Below, piece by piece: positions 23,344 through 34,343 of a stretch of 64,000 nt of DNA. Source of the stretch: Blasia pusilla (lineage: Eukaryota > Marchantiophyta > Marchantiopsida > Blasiales); assembly GCA_050084515.1 (NCBI GenBank), contig CM114275.1:17856001-17920000 (forward strand). Direction: 5' to 3'. The position numbers were made by a program, and so were the translations under genes. The first letter of the stretch is position 1; each line of letters starts with the position of its first letter. A model generated the notes under the pieces. That model was not told the DNA's origin. It did not search any database and saw only the letters and a list, made by a program, of their open reading frames with translations.

Positions 23344-23534
23344 ACAAGTAAAAACGTCTCGTCACACGACATGAATTGGCAAACCCTTCTAACTAACTTC
23401 CAAAGAAGTTAGTTAGTTAGTGCTCGGTCGAGTTAATTTAGGGCCCTGAGGAGATCTCACTAAAATGGCGCAAGAGATGTGGAGGTGGAGTACGTTGTCC
23501 GGTCAATTACAGTGATAGTTGGTTGGGTTTAGCC

Positions 23535-23754
23535 GCCAGTAAGATACTTACCGAGGCTAAATGGACGGAAGTGCGAGCGCCAGTAAGATACTTACCGAGG
23601 CTAAATGGACGGAGGTGCGAGCGCCAGTAAGATACTTACCGAGGCTAAATGGACGGAGTTGCGAGCGCCAGTAAGATACTTACCGAGGCTAAATGGACGG
23701 AGGTGGGAGCGCCAGTAAGATACTTACCGAAGCTAAATGGACGGAGGTGCAAGC
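23535..23754. repeat. 44-bp tandem repeat x5
   Basis: Units start at 23535, 23579, 23623, 23667 and 23711 and contain GCCAGTAAGATACTTACCGA. Each carries the short inverted repeat GTAAG-ATA-CTTAC. Only one to three differences separate units, so the array is young or homogenised. Confidence 0.93.
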
Positions 23755-24639
23755 GCCGTAAGAGAACCGAAAAACTATGCAAGTTGGAGGAGAGTAGGGC
23801 AAAGTCCTTGGGACCTGGTACTTCCCTGCCTCCGTTGTGAAGTGGGGAAAAGTAAGTGTGGGTGATTTTTCCCAACTACCCCCCCATGATATCTGTACCA
23901 CGGGACGCATAACAGGAGTAGCCAATAAGGTCCTTATCTTTTACATAATGTCGCTATTCATTCACGCCATGGCACGCATTACCTACCAAACGAACGAACG
24001 TGTCCTACAATTCAAAACAAGGCCACAACGCTTGTGGGTCCTAACTAGTAAGGCTACTCAAGGGTTGCCTACGGCAAGTGCGAATCACTCTTGAAGATAT
24101 GTATACATGAATAGTATGAAGAAATGGGAACCTTCTTGGATGGTATTGACATCCAAAACAGTATTTTGTGTTGCTTCAAAGAATAGCAATTTTCCTTAGT
24201 TGTATTTTTTTTAATAAAATTATTTTAAGGTCATATAGGGGATTGGATTGGGGTCCCTGGTCAAACTAGGACAGAAGCGAGATGCCCTAGTACATCCAAG
24301 AAAGAAGAGGCACAAAATTAATATCACAACTTTGTATTCTTTGTGGGAGGTGATGTGCAAGTCTCTTCTTTTTCCCCATAAAGAGACCTCATCCTCTTTT
24401 TCCTTCCATAATCTTACTCCATTTGGATAATCGGCCCGTTTGAACTCCATACCATCAACTTTTATTCTTTCCAAAGGGATTGACCTTTCCTACAATTATC
24501 CTACGATTATACAAAATGGGGTGTATTATAATTCATACATTACACTTTTGTACACCCTCACACATTTGCACACACATTCATTCATAGGTGCATACTTGTT
24601 GGATCTCCAAGCAAGGGAGTCCTCCCTCGTATGGCTATT

Positions 24640-25228
24640 TTGATTTTATTTATTGGACTTGGTAGTGTACTCAATACACACACAAACACACGAGATACCA
24701 TACTAACTCATGGCATCCAAACATCGAGACGATTCACTACCAATATATCTCTAATAAATCAAGGATCTCTTTACAAGTGCACAAAAAATCTGTCTCTTTC
24801 TCTTTTTCATGTCAAACCAAACCCACTCTCCTAATGAGAGGCTTGGTTTACTCACAAGGCAAGGAGGACCATAACTCCACCGCCTCATGCCAAGAGGTTT
24901 AACAAAGAGAGATTGAGCTCCAAAGCTCTCTCTCCTTGGGTTTATCCCTTTCTCTCTCCTATGCTTGCACGTCACCTCCTTAGCTCTTGACCTGATGTAG
25001 GGGATCAAAGGAAAATTCCCAAAATGGAAAGTAAACTCTAATCATGATAGCAACTTACTTGAAATAGTAAATTTCTCTATATAACTCCAAATGAGCGAAA
25101 ATGAAGGAGGAACATACTCTCTCGTGTTACTTGAGGCCTCAGCAAATCATCCTTGACCTCTTGAGGTTGTCCTCCAATATACTTGAAGCTGCCCTACTAT
25201 AAACTCGTTGATCCATCCTAAATTGACA
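24640..25228 (-). mobile_element. Solo terminal repeat (A-B) of DNMT-Ty3
   Basis: Read on the minus strand, segment A starts near 25228 (TGTCAATTTAGGATGG), passes the shared blocks GGACAACCTCAAGAGG, ACCTCTTGGCATGAGGCGG and GGCTTGGGTTT-like sequence, and reaches CTTGATTTATTA at about 24755. Segment B follows immediately (GAGATATATTGG, TGGATGCCATGAGTTAG) and fades out near 24640. There is no internal region. This is what recombination between A1 and A2 would leave. TCATT at 25229-25233 may be one target duplication; the other end is too decayed to check. Confidence 0.7.
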
Positions 25229-25469
25229 TCATTCGTACCTGTCTCCACATTTCCCTCCACTTGACCCATGGCTCTTTTCTTTTATGCACGAGGAAACTCT
25301 TCCGATTCCTTCCCAATCACCCATTGTATCTTCCTCATACGGAAATACTCAGGTTTGTTTAATCACATACTTTAGTTTACCTCTAGTTTAACAACCTTCA
25401 AAACTAAGTCACTTAAGATCACCCATCGGAGCTTCTTACCACCGCATACCTCCTACCATAAGACACCAC

Positions 25470-25890
25470 TAGTACTAACATCCTCCGGATCCGGTGCTAC
25501 TTACTATTTTCTATCGGAAGTACCATTATACTCGTCACAAAATCTGACACATACATCACCAAAATTGACATGATTTTAATATTGTGTCACTTGCTCCTTC
25601 CCCCGGGAGACTCATATGATCCCCATACCTCCGGATGTAACACACTCTAGATCGGATGTCACTTGCTCTTTCCCATCGGGGATTCCTCTCACACAGATGA
25701 CATATCCCATTGGACCTAACACATTCCGGATGTGATGTCACTTATTCCTTCCCTCTAGAGACTCCTCTAACACACATCCCACCAGATCCCGTGTCATTTC
25801 TATTTTCCTCCAAACATTAATTTCATGTACATCTCATTAGACCTAGTATCCTACGAATTCGGTGTCACTTCTCCCATGTACTGAAGAAGG
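25470..25890. repeat. Degenerate tandem repeat, about 75-bp unit
   Basis: The phrase GTGTCACTTGCTCCTTCC recurs in decayed form at about 25492, 25584, 25656, 25734, 25790 and 25860, interleaved with CACACAT and GGATCC-like blocks. Confidence 0.6.
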
Positions 25891-26441
25891 ATTTTTTTAC
25901 TAACCCATCGCTCCCACTAGATCTATATATTCCTACTCTAATATTCCCTAGCTTCTCACAAGTTGAATTCTATGGCTTTGATACTACGTATTTCCTTATC
26001 CCTTCACATATATATGGATTGTTCATAGTGTAGAATCTTAATTCCATTCTCACCCATCATTCAATAATCTTTCCTCTCCTCTTCATGATCCAATACTTGG
26101 AATGTACCCTTGCTCTATCTTGCTTCATCCCTACTCATAGAATATACCCTATATTTAGTAATATTTACTCTTATCTCTCATTTTATCTTTGTTCTCGAAG
26201 GTAAGTAATAAGTTATGCGCATCTCTAAATGATGTTTTCCAAGGAGCATTATAATGACTACCATAGATTCATCCATCATGCAAAATTTTCACATAATAGA
26301 ATATGCTTCATTGTATTATAGTTGAGCACCTTGTACCAGAAGTACAAAAAAATTCCTTACGTCATATTTCTTGGTTTCTATCTCTTCCATGGTTGCACAA
26401 AAACGGACAAGTCCTTCCTTAGGACAGACATGGACGGACAA

Positions 26442-26674
26442 GTCTTGGTAAGTCAGTTAAGCGCGATTATCTTAACTAGGGTTAGTTAATCACAATTAGT
26501 CTAACTCGAGAATATGGTTAAGATTAGGGTTAGGCTTGCTTGTACATACCCTATATAATTGAGAAGGGGATCAGCCTCCACTCATTCTCTCATTGAAAAA
26601 TATTGTTCTCCACGGTGGTGTGTGAATGTGAGAGTTGTTTCCCACCAGTTATGCTTCTTTAGCACTTTTCTACA
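26442..26674 (+). repeat. Copia 5' LTR, right part
   Basis: Matches the last 233 bp of the 3' LTR, including GGTTAGTTAATCACAATTAG, the CCCTATATAATTGAGAAGG TATA region and the CTTTTCTACA terminus. Sequence to the left (26395-26441) does not match the 3' LTR start, so the outer end is deleted or replaced. Confidence 0.88.
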
Positions 26675-26686
26675 TGGTATCAGAGC
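26675..26686 (+). other. Primer binding site (tRNA-iMet type)
   Basis: TGGTATCAGAGC directly follows the LTR end CTACA. It is the standard plant initiator-methionine tRNA complement used to prime minus-strand synthesis. Confidence 0.95.
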
Positions 26687-26743
26687 GATAGGAGAACATC
26701 ACTTGAAATTCTTGGTGTTTGTTCATTAAAGATCACTTCGCCG

Positions 26744-27007
26744 ATGATAGGTCATATTCAAGATTTTCATACTCCGAAGGAGTCATGGGATGCATTGGAA
26801 ATGTTGTTCCAGACGTCCACACATGCCAGAAAGCTTCAATTGAAACAACAATTGAACGAAATGAGGAAAGGATCTAAGATCATCAATAATTATGTTTTGA
26901 ATATCAAACATATTGTTAATCACTTGAATAGCATTGGAGTGACAATAGAAAATGATGATCTGATTTTGTTCACTCTTCAAGGCCTTCCAAAGGATTACAA
27001 GTCCTTT
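26744..27007 (+). pseudogene. Copia gag, N-terminal part (split by insertion)
   Basis: Contains the UBN2-type gag blocks KESWDALEMLFQTSTHARK, NYVLNIKHIVNHL and LQGLPKDYKSF. The gag protein forms the particle shell. The frame runs cleanly into the CCTTT target site of DNMT-Ty3 copy 2 and continues at 37509 in the same frame (ETSIFVREKYPTF). No ATG consistent with the family start was identified upstream, so the true start is uncertain. Confidence 0.85.
27003..27007 (+). other. Target-site duplication, left (CCTTT)
   Basis: CCTTT immediately left of DNMT-Ty3 copy 2, duplicated at 37504-37508. Five bp is the usual Ty3/gypsy value. Confidence 0.9.
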
Positions 27008-27512
27008 GTCACGACTTTTAAGATAGATTAGCGAGACCTAGTAGAGCGCCTTCGGAGATACTAGAGGACAGCCTCTGGAAGTCAAGGATGACCTGTTGAG
27101 GCCACACGTAACATGCGAGAGCTGGTTCCCCTTCGTTTCCGCTCATTTGGAGCCATATAGATAAATTCACTATTTTCGGTAAGTTTATATATTTGGTAGA
27201 TTTGAATTTCCACTTTTGTAAGTGGCCCTTGATCCGCTACAGCAAGTCAAGAGTCAAGGAAGTGACCTGCGAGCATAGGTTACCGAGGAGAGAGCTTGGG
27301 AGAGGGAAGGGGATATACCTCCAAGAGAGAGAGCTTGAGAGCTCATTCTCTCTTTGTTAAACCTCTTAGCATGAGGCGGCATAGCTATGGTCCCTTGTCT
27401 TGTGAGCGTAACCCAAGCCTCTCATTAGGAGAGTGGGTTTGGTTTGACATTGAGAGAGAGTGCACGTATTTGAGAGCTATGATGCTGAGAGAGATTGGAT
27501 CTTGATTTACAA
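27008..27512 (+). repeat. Terminal segment A1, copy 2
   Basis: 505 bp, collinear with A2 at 36871-37379. It is followed by leader sequence, not by segment B. No TGG-type tRNA primer site is seen after it (ACAGAGAATGAATGAG). Confidence 0.88.
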
Positions 27513-29287
27513 ACAGAGAATGAATGAGTGAGAGAGCTTCATGGGGAAGCTCGCTGGTCACTCGCTGGTTTTGCAGATTGGGGATCATAGTCCCCATTCA
27601 GCGGTTCATGGGAGTGCTCACCGGAGCAGGAGCCGCTTAATTTTGATGTTTCCTTTGTTGATTTTTCGTGTGAAAGAATGGCGCACGGAAGCCTTGCTAA
27701 ATTTTTTGATAGGGATTGAGTATGGGGGCGGGTTGCCCATTCTGATGCTCTCGAGAGCACCATGTAGCTTGCTGATTTGTATTTTCACAAGTTCTACATT
27801 TTCATTGGGAGAAATCGGCGCGGAAGCGCTGCTAAATTTTGCATAGGAGAAAGAGACGTTGGACTACACGACAGTCCTTGTCAATTTTTGGTGGAAAATC
27901 AAATGGAGAAACCAATTGACTAGGTTGTAGATCGGGAAGTAGGGTACGCTATTGAAGAAACGGTGCACAATTTAGAGATTGGAGCACGGATTTATGATCA
28001 TTTTTGTTGGGCTACCATAGCCACCGTTCCAAGGTGTGAGTGAAATTTTGAAATTTTTGGTAGAAATTCTTTCTTAAGGGGTAGAAAAAAAAATAGTTTA
28101 CTTGGTGGATAGGACAAGTGAACTCAACTATTTGGAGGTAAGGTGAGTAGATCCCATTTTTGGGGGTGTTGACTCTCAATCTTAGGAGGGATTTGTGGTA
28201 AGGCCTGTCAAGAGGGGGGTTTTCAAGTAAGGAAAGATAATGGAGATCCAATTTTCCCAGGGGATTATTCTAGTTAAGAAAACAAAAATAATAATATTTT
28301 TGGCGGGGTACAACGTCTGTCCTACCACGTCCTAGCCGATTGTCCCGGAGATGCTACTTGCTACCGCGGTTGTATATTGTGTGATCCTCCGACGCTTCAG
28401 GGCCGCTACCCGATTGTCGAACCTTCTAGTGCCGAAAAAATATTGAGCCGTTGTGCAACCGTGCGCTGCTCCGTCCGACCATGTGTTATTGCCGCCCGTA
28501 GAGCTGGGCGTCTGAATCTCTATCCCAGACCGCCTTGACTATCTGTGTTCGTGGCCGGCCGTTTGCATTTTCGGATTGATGGGGTCGTAGTGTTTCGTCC
28601 GCTTAGTTATGCCGTGATTTGTAGCTTAAGGATGATCGGGTACCGTGCCATGATGCCCGTAGCCGCAACGCGCCGCCGATTGCCGCTCCGTGCCTCTTGT
28701 GGCCTCACCGTACCGTCTCGATCGTCGAGCCGCACGATCACTGGAGAGCAGAGCGTGTATTGCTCTTGAGGCGGGTACGCCATTGAATATCGCACCCAAT
28801 TACCAAGTGTTGTGTTGTTTGTAGTCGTTTTGTGTTGCGAATGCCGCACTGTACCGCTGGACCCGCACCGCACATCGAGGAGATTTGAGTATCGTCAGTA
28901 CCAGAGGAGTACGACTTGCTTCTTGGAGGAGTTTTCTTCCCGATCGAGTTGGGGTCGAGGTTTTTCAGTTGCTGAGGCGCGACATTGACACTTGTTATCA
29001 GGTAATCCATTATAATCTTTTTCCCTGTACGTGTTAGGGATTTTCGGGTATTGGGCAGTTATTTGGGATATTGGGTTTTGTACCGATGCTGAGAGCATCA
29101 TTGACGTATGGGCTAGGGGACACAGACTTGTGTGGGATGTCCAGAGTTGAGGGTGTGTCTTGTCGATGAGATGATACGACAGTAGACAATTTGTGGCACC
29201 ACACCACTTGTTGCCGCATAACACACATCTCAGTGAGAGAGTGTAGATTAAGTGCCGCATGTTGGATTGAGTGATTACTCACGAGAT
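27513..29287 (+). other. Long untranslated leader, copy 2
   Basis: About 1.8 kb without a convincing ORF. The first 130 bp match 4922-5045. From about 28320 to 29000 it is GC-rich with many CpG dinucleotides, unlike the AT-rich flanks. Copy 4 also has a leader, about 1.5 kb. Confidence 0.6.
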
Positions 29288-30580
29288 TGAGTGTGATCAT
29301 GTGAGAGGAGCACGAGGGTTATCACGGCATCCTTTCGAGACTCTAAGAGGCGAGGTGGTGGACCTGAGAGTAGCTCTAGAGGATTTACTCAGAGTGGTGC
29401 GAGGTTTCGAGGGTCTCCACTTGAGAGACCACCTCAATCTTCTTCTTTGTCATCTTTAGACAAGGGGGAGAGTGTAGAGGAGTGGGTTAGTCATCCACCG
29501 CATACAGTGAGTGGTCCTACCACTTGGGCGTACAAGGTGGACGACTGAGGTAGAGGACCGAGTAGGTTTTTGGGTGCTATAGGCACTATAGAGCTACACG
29601 ACTTCATCGCAGAGTTTAGGAGTTGGTGTGACTCACAGCGGGCTAGGAACTCCAGTGAGTTCAACCCGTTTACAACATGGAATGGAATGTTCCAGCATTT
29701 TGAGGGGGCACCCATGGACGATTACCACGAGTTCTCGCAGAGATATGCCCATAAGATTGAGGCTTGGAGACTCTACTATGACCCACACTATGTGTCATGG
29801 ACTAAGCCATTTCTAGATGAGGAGGAGTCATGAGAGGGTTCCTCCACCAGTGATGTTGTAGGAGGGCTGACTTGCACTAGAGCAGTTGCATTGTCTAGTC
29901 AAGTTTGACCCACGTTCAACCCCGTGGTTGAGTTCTTCGCTGAGTTGAGGGCGATCTACTCGAGGGTACGAATGGAGAAGTTGTGGAGCATTCACAACTT
30001 CTAGAGACGCCCGTGTGAGAGTTTGCATGAGTCGCTAGCGCACGTTGATTAACGTCACTCAAGGGATGACAAAGGCCCAGCCTATCTAGCCATGGTACGT
30101 GATGCTGGACCGGACCCTACGGACACGTGTGCGAGAGGGAGTGCTTCTTACAAACATCTACCCTACATTGAGAGATTTTTTTAGGACCGCCGAGAACATT
30201 GAGCGCAACATGGCGGAGAAGATCGTAGCCACCATGGGTTTTGGGCGAGAGCAGTCACGATTGCTTGCACCACCACTGCAGCAACGTGGATTTCGAGATA
30301 GGTCTGTAGCACCACAAGCTGATGGAGGATACCGAGAGGCCGTGCCACAGAGACTTGCGCCTTCAAATACGGCTTAGCAGCAACTTCCTACGATTACTTG
30401 TTGGTCATGTGATGGAGCCTATCATCGACGTAGTTGCAGTCGTCAAGGTCATGGACGCGTGCCTGAGCATGGAGGAGGAGATGGTGCTACACCAGGAGAT
30501 TATGAGTGTGACTATTGTGAGAGGTACGATCATACATGCGCCACGTGTTTCAGCTTGTACCCTGAGTTACGTTCGGATCG
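29288..30580 (+). pseudogene. DNMT-Ty3 gag with two CCHC knuckles, copy 2
   Basis: The capsid-like block reads GTIELHDFIAEFRSWCDSQR and GMFQHFEGAPMDDYHEF at 29580-29740, closely matching the copy 4 gag. The segment 30099-30377 covers the end of capsid (YPTLRDFFRTAENIERNM). Two zinc knuckles follow: CWSCDGAYHRRSC at about 30400 and CDYCERYDHTCATC at about 30507. Gag would package the genomic RNA. Stops near 29545, 29833, 29907 and 30376 break it. An Arg/Gly-rich linker follows up to about 30740. Confidence 0.8.
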
Positions 30581-31507
30581 AGGGCCAGAGAGGGCACCAT
30601 AGCGAGTTGGCGGTCCAGGTCGGCCTAGAGGTCGTACACCATGTGGTCTCTTTGGGGAACGAGGATTCACCCGAGGTGGTGGTGGAGTTTCCCATGGAGG
30701 AGGTAGAGTCCCATCACCTAGATGCATTGAGGGAGACGTCGGGTGTGAGGTTGGGATGGTTGCTTAGATACAACAGCTACAACAACAGATTGTCGCTATG
30801 GCATTGAGGTTACCTGATGTCAGATCCGTGGCATCGACATCTTAAGGAGTAGCCAAAGATATGGAGGATCCCAGTTGGATGTGCGGGGTTGCCCAAATGG
30901 AGGCTGCCGCAATTGTTACGTGTGGAGCAGTTGCACAGTTGGATCCACAATGAGGGGAAGCCATGAAACAAACTAGGCTTCTTCAGTCTTTCACGTTGTC
31001 CGAGGCAATGAGGACCTCATCGATGGGTCCTGATTAGAGTTCCCGGAGAGTTGGTGATATTGTTGGTGTGCAGGCACGGAGGGCGATGGGAGAAGCGAGT
31101 GCAACGACTCCTATTGTTGATGCTCAGGAGAAGCATGTGTCGAGCACGTTGTTGGGGGTGGCCACTGTTGTGTACCGCCCTCCTTTATTTTCTCCTTCTG
31201 ATGTTATGGCGTTGGGAGGGACGCCCGTCGAGGTTTTTCGGCTAGCCGCTACGCTATGTGAGCATGGAGTTGGAGTTCCTCCATCACGTTTAGAGGTGAT
31301 TACATAGGAAGTGATGGACTTGACCCTTGGAGCTGATGCCGGACCGTCCACGTCAGATTCATGGTAGGTTGCAGCTGCTAGGATGGCGAAGATGCCCACT
31401 AGATCCGTGATAGAGCCTGCCATGGCTTCTTTTGGTGTTGTTTTGCTCGATAACCGGGGAGAGGTCTTCCAGTTGGTGAATCCATGAGGTAGAGTTTTTA
31501 GTCCGCA

Positions 31508-31904
31508 ATGCATCTTGTTGGATTCAGGAGCGCAACCCTTAATGTTGGGGAAAGCGGCATTCAGAGGTTTGGGCCTGACAAGGGCTGATATGGAGTGTTG
31601 TCCATTCCGGATACAGACATGCTTGGATGAAACAAGTACCACACAGTATATCACCGGACATGAGGTCGTGGTATCGGTGAGGATTCGCCCGGGACATCCT
31701 ACAGATGAGTCCATGGTGCAAACCAAGGCAATAGTGACCGATGCAGAGTCCTATGACGTCTTGGTTGGTGGAGCAGTGCTGTATCCGATGGGGCTTTCCC
31801 TGGATTACTGGGAGGAGTCAGCATCCTACAAACTAGGATGGGAGTCCAATGATGGACGACTTTGTTTATTATCCGTTCGATTCACAGATGCAGTGATCGA
31901 GTGA
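31508..31904 (+). pseudogene. Retropepsin protease domain, copy 2
   Basis: The catalytic motif LLDSGAQPLMLGKAA sits at about 31520 (DSGA, in place of the commoner DTGA). The domain continues with ESYDVLVGGAVLYPMGLSLDYW and ends with DGRLCLLSVRF at about 31880. It would cleave the polyprotein. This stretch is open from 31515 to 31901. It is followed by a stop and then by the linker and methyltransferase frame. Confidence 0.82.
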
Positions 31905-31916
31905 CGGCCAGGAGAG

Positions 31917-33203
31917 ATGGCGAGCTTAGTAGCATTTAGCATCACCATCACTTGGCCTAGTGATTTGATTGAGGGACATGTCCATGCAGAGGACACTCTC
32001 GTTCTTGACATTTCTATGGAGAGGAGTGTCATGGTAGCCGCATCAGTTCGTGGAGGAAAGGTGCCACTTTGGGGTTCGACTGAGGACCTCCGATGCTTAG
32101 CCATTGAGCATGTGCAGACCGAGTGGAGCGAGACTTTTTCACCAGAGCGTGACGGATTAGAGGAACCCGAGATAGCCGAGAGTGCTACTATGACCCCTTT
32201 GGACACCACCCCGATTGTGTGGTGCATCCCTGAGGAGGGTATTTGCGTGTTGGATCTCTTTGGAGGGATCAACACTAATTTAGTTGTTGTTTTGCAGGCA
32301 GGAGTGTACGTGCAACACTACCTATACGTGGAGATTGATGTTGTTGCGAGGTGCGCTTCACTTCACCATGTGGCGCAGTTATACCTCTTTTTTCCCCAGT
32401 TGTTGTCTGCGTCCGTAGTCCAGGGATACCAGAGTTCCCTACTGAGGGATATTTCATTGCTGGGGACGCAAGACTTGGAGCAGGTAGGGACTATAGACTT
32501 GGTCATTGCTTGTTGGTCGTGTGAGGGCCAGTCGAGTCTTGGATGGGGTAGCGGATTAGCTAACTCGCGAATCATGTTATTTTGGGAGATGATGCGGATC
32601 TTGTGACATTTACATGAGCATCAATCTCGTTCTCCAACATACATTCTGGAGAATATGCCAATTTTGGGTGATTCAAGGTCCCGCATGGTGACAAGTGCAC
32701 ATCAGGTATGCGTATGGATTGGCTCGACAACTTTTTTGGATGCGGCGAGTGTAGGTTCTAGAGGACACCGTCCGCGTCTTTGGTGGACCAACTTAGCGCC
32801 ACACGAGGTGTTACTGAGGGCATATGCACGAGTGGAGCGCCCCTATGATTTGTTGGTGTATTCTATTCTGGATCTAGGTCGTCAATCACAGGGAGTGAGG
32901 CACGATGATCAACCATCGTTGATTGTGGTCAACATGATTAGCATGCCACGGGCAACCTTTCCCACATTTGTGAGTTTTCCCGCTGCCTATGCATTCAAGG
33001 AGGTTGGACCTGGCTTGGTTTGGGATGACCAGGTACAAAGGTTGGTGGAGCCCAACGTGGATGAGCGAGAGCGAGTGACGAGATTCCCCATAAGAGTGAC
33101 GGCAGTACCGTGGCTATCAGAGGCATCACGATGTCATGTCTTGGGTCAGGCCATGGACCTAAACTGCTTGACATGGATTTTCAACTTAGGAGCATCTGAG
33201 TAG
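31917..33203 (+). pseudogene. DNMT3-like cytosine-5 DNA methyltransferase domain, copy 2
   Basis: After a linker of about 105 residues, the domain opens at 32235 with motif I, VLDLFGGINTNL (S-adenosylmethionine binding). The acidic YVEID (motif II) follows, then DLVIACWSCEGQS (motif IV; the catalytic Cys is kept, but the usual Pro-Cys is Ser-Cys) and YILENMP (motif VI, ENV). Next come VSGSR-like DAASVGSRGHRPRLWWTNL (motif VIII, close to the DNMT3 RxR region), EPNVDERERVTRFP (motif IX) and LGQAMDLN (motif X). The order and spacing fit a complete catalytic domain of about 320 residues without a regulatory N-terminus. A TGA splits it near 32604. It lies between protease and RT, so it was probably released from the polyprotein. 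It would methylate cytosine in DNA, and whether that served silencing, protection or evasion is unknown. Confidence 0.85.
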
Positions 33204-33777
33204 CGTCGTTTGAGGATGCAACATATCATAATTGTTGCGTTGGTGAGCCCCATGCCTACCAAGATAGTTGAGGTAGTGGCTGGGGGCGAGACCCGAGAAG
33301 ATCGAAATACGAGGGGTGATTGAGAGAGACACCCTTGGACTTCTTGGGATGTTTTGCAAGTATGCCAGGAGATGGTAGCCACAAAATCAAGCGTGGTTCC
33401 GGGAACTGCACATGGAGATCATATTTTGCAGCTGGCTGTTGGAGAGCAATCGAGTTCTGTTGTGCGAGACAAGGTTACACCATAGCAACCATCTACACCC
33501 GCGTTGGAGATTCCTTCCGTAGTTACGATGGAGACTTGGGAGTCAGACATGGGCTCTAAGTTGACAGGAGGAGAGCAGCATCGAATACATCAGTTCATGA
33601 GGAGTTACAAGAGCTATTTTGCATTTAGCATGTAGGATTTGGATACATTGAAGGGTCCAAGGATCCGCATTGAGTTTTCGAGTGACACCCTGATATTCTG
33701 ACAACCCTACAGGAACAATGACATGTAGAGGGCTCTGGTTCAGAGTAGGATCCAGGACTTGGTTGGAGCATGACTAA
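33204..33777 (+). other. Linker between methyltransferase and reverse transcriptase, copy 2
   Basis: Frames here encode a low-similarity linker with several stops. The end of the stretch should hold the RT N-terminal blocks, but only traces can be read. Confidence 0.5.
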
Positions 33778-34334
33778 TGGAGATGTCGCATGGAGAGTAT
33801 GCATTTGCCACTCTCATGCTCGCCAAGAAGGATGTGCATGGGAATTGGACGGATAGGCGGATGTGTGGAGATTACCGATCTATCAATCGGTAGACGAAGT
33901 TCGATAGGTATGACATGCCCACCCCTAAGGAGACCTTTGATGCAATTGGGCATGCAAAGGTATTCAGTTCATTGGATTTGCAAACCGGATACCATCAGCT
34001 ACCTATCAGATTGGAGGACAGGCAAAAGACGGAATTTTTGGACATCGATCCTCATGGGAAGGATTATTTATACCAGTGGCGGTTCTTACCATTCGGGTTA
34101 AAGAACGCCCCGTTTGAGTTTCAGAGGATCATGGATAGGATCTTGGCAGGTTTGGATTTTACTAGGTGTTATATTGATGACATCATAGTCTTTAGCGCCA
34201 CGGTTGAGGAGCATGAGCGACATCTAGAGGAGGTGTTTCAACGATTGCAGTTATATGGACTAAAGCTACATCCAGGCAAATGCAAGTTCTTCTACGACCA
34301 GATTGAGTACTTGGGTCATACGATATACCCATAG
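33778..34334 (+). pseudogene. Ty3 reverse transcriptase, copy 2
   Basis: Blocks in order: CGDYRSIN (about 33865), SSLDLQTGYHQLPI (about 33966), YQWRFLPFGLKNAPFEFQR and the catalytic CYIDDIIVFSAT (about 34170), then LHPGKCKFFYDQIEYLGH. It copies element RNA into cDNA. The frame is open from 33915 to 34331; a stop at about 33891 interrupts the first block. The family signature YIDD is intact. Confidence 0.92.
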
Positions 34335-34343
34335 GACCTTGGT

